Assembly (NCBI GenBank): GCA_900772035.1
Contig: CAAGQE010000170.1
Span: forward strand, 1 to 6,388
Direction of reading: 5' to 3'
Length of the DNA: 6,388 nt
From: Candidatus Gastranaerophilales bacterium
GTDB taxonomy: Bacteria > Cyanobacteriota > Vampirovibrionia > Gastranaerophilales > Gastranaerophilaceae
The notes beneath the pieces are model-generated. The model had not been told where the DNA came from, made no database searches, and saw nothing but the letters and a program-made list of their open reading frames with translations. Positions 6,269 through 6,388 of the stretch are shown piece by piece. The stretch's first letter is position 1. Each line of letters begins with the position of its first letter. The position numbers and the translations under genes were made by a program.

Positions 6269-6388
6269 TCATAAGTGTAAGTCCGTCAGATCTCCAGTAT
6301 TAAAGGAATACTCCCGAATCATCTGAGTGTAGTCCTTTTTTGCATCTGCATATGCGTTCCCTACACGCAAAAGCAGCTCAGCAGGAGA
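6269..6388 (-). CDS. C-terminal end of an unidentified gene
   Basis: The frame is open from the window edge to a TGA at 6269-6271, giving the last 39 residues. They begin SPAELLLRVGNAYADAKKDY, continue with TQMIREYSFNTGDL and end in TDLHL. The stretch looks like one amphipathic helix with mixed charges followed by a short tail. I do not recognise the family. In many genomes truA or rplQ precedes rplM, but this sequence does not resemble the C-terminus of either. Same strand as rplM, 39 bp upstream, no terminator between, so it may belong to the same transcript. The coding call rests on the open frame and its position and is moderate. Confidence 0.55.
   Translation of the reverse strand, partial: SPAELLLRVGNAYADAKKDYTQMIREYSFNTGDLTDLHL

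Noticed and set aside
6240..6300. A promoter for rplM within the end of the upstream gene (CTGACG with TATATA)
   Set aside because: The spacing is about 19 bases and both boxes match the consensus at only four of six positions; AT-rich DNA gives such matches by chance.

Overview
The window reads as a piece of an AT-rich bacterial chromosome carrying ordinary housekeeping genes (ribosomal proteins L9, L13 and S9, and the YidD insertion factor) among membrane-related and less familiar genes. Shine-Dalgarno sites are mostly clear (AGGAG, AAGGGG, GGAGG types). The lineage cannot be fixed from this sequence. A PilB/GspE-type ATPase relative and a PglK-like ABC exporter would suit a diderm or cyanobacteria-related low-GC gut lineage such as Melainabacteria/Gastranaerophilales, but that is only a guess from overall flavour. 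I see no transposase, integrase, tRNA, rRNA, CRISPR array or riboswitch.

The layout is two blocks that face each other. On the plus strand, from the left edge, come the 3' part of a degenerate type II secretion/type IV pilus-type ATPase (1-587), yidD (595-804) and a membrane-anchored kelch/beta-propeller-like protein (846-2039), closely spaced and probably one transcript. A promoter at 2094-2122 then drives rplI (2158-2676). A strong hairpin at 2703-2732 with T-rich flanks on both sides ends rplI and also the opposing transcript.

On the minus strand, reading leftward from the right edge, come the 3' end of an unidentified gene (6269-6388), rplM (6229-5789) and rpsI (5789-5394). The last two overlap by one base and end at a classic terminator (5346-5371). 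Immediately beyond it, a gene for a small HEAT-like helical repeat protein (5314-4607) begins without a ribosome binding site, directly under a TATAAA box. It is followed by an ABC exporter (4574-2763).

Functionally, rplM-rpsI and rplI supply ribosome subunits. YidD supports Sec/YidC-dependent membrane protein insertion. The HEAT-like protein and the ABC exporter form a two-gene unit, presumably for lipid-linked saccharide or lipid export. The most unusual item is the ATPase relative at the left edge: it keeps the PilB/GspE fold pattern and Walker A but has lost the Asp box, the His box and the C-terminal part. I find no convincing evidence of a wholly new multi-gene system here.
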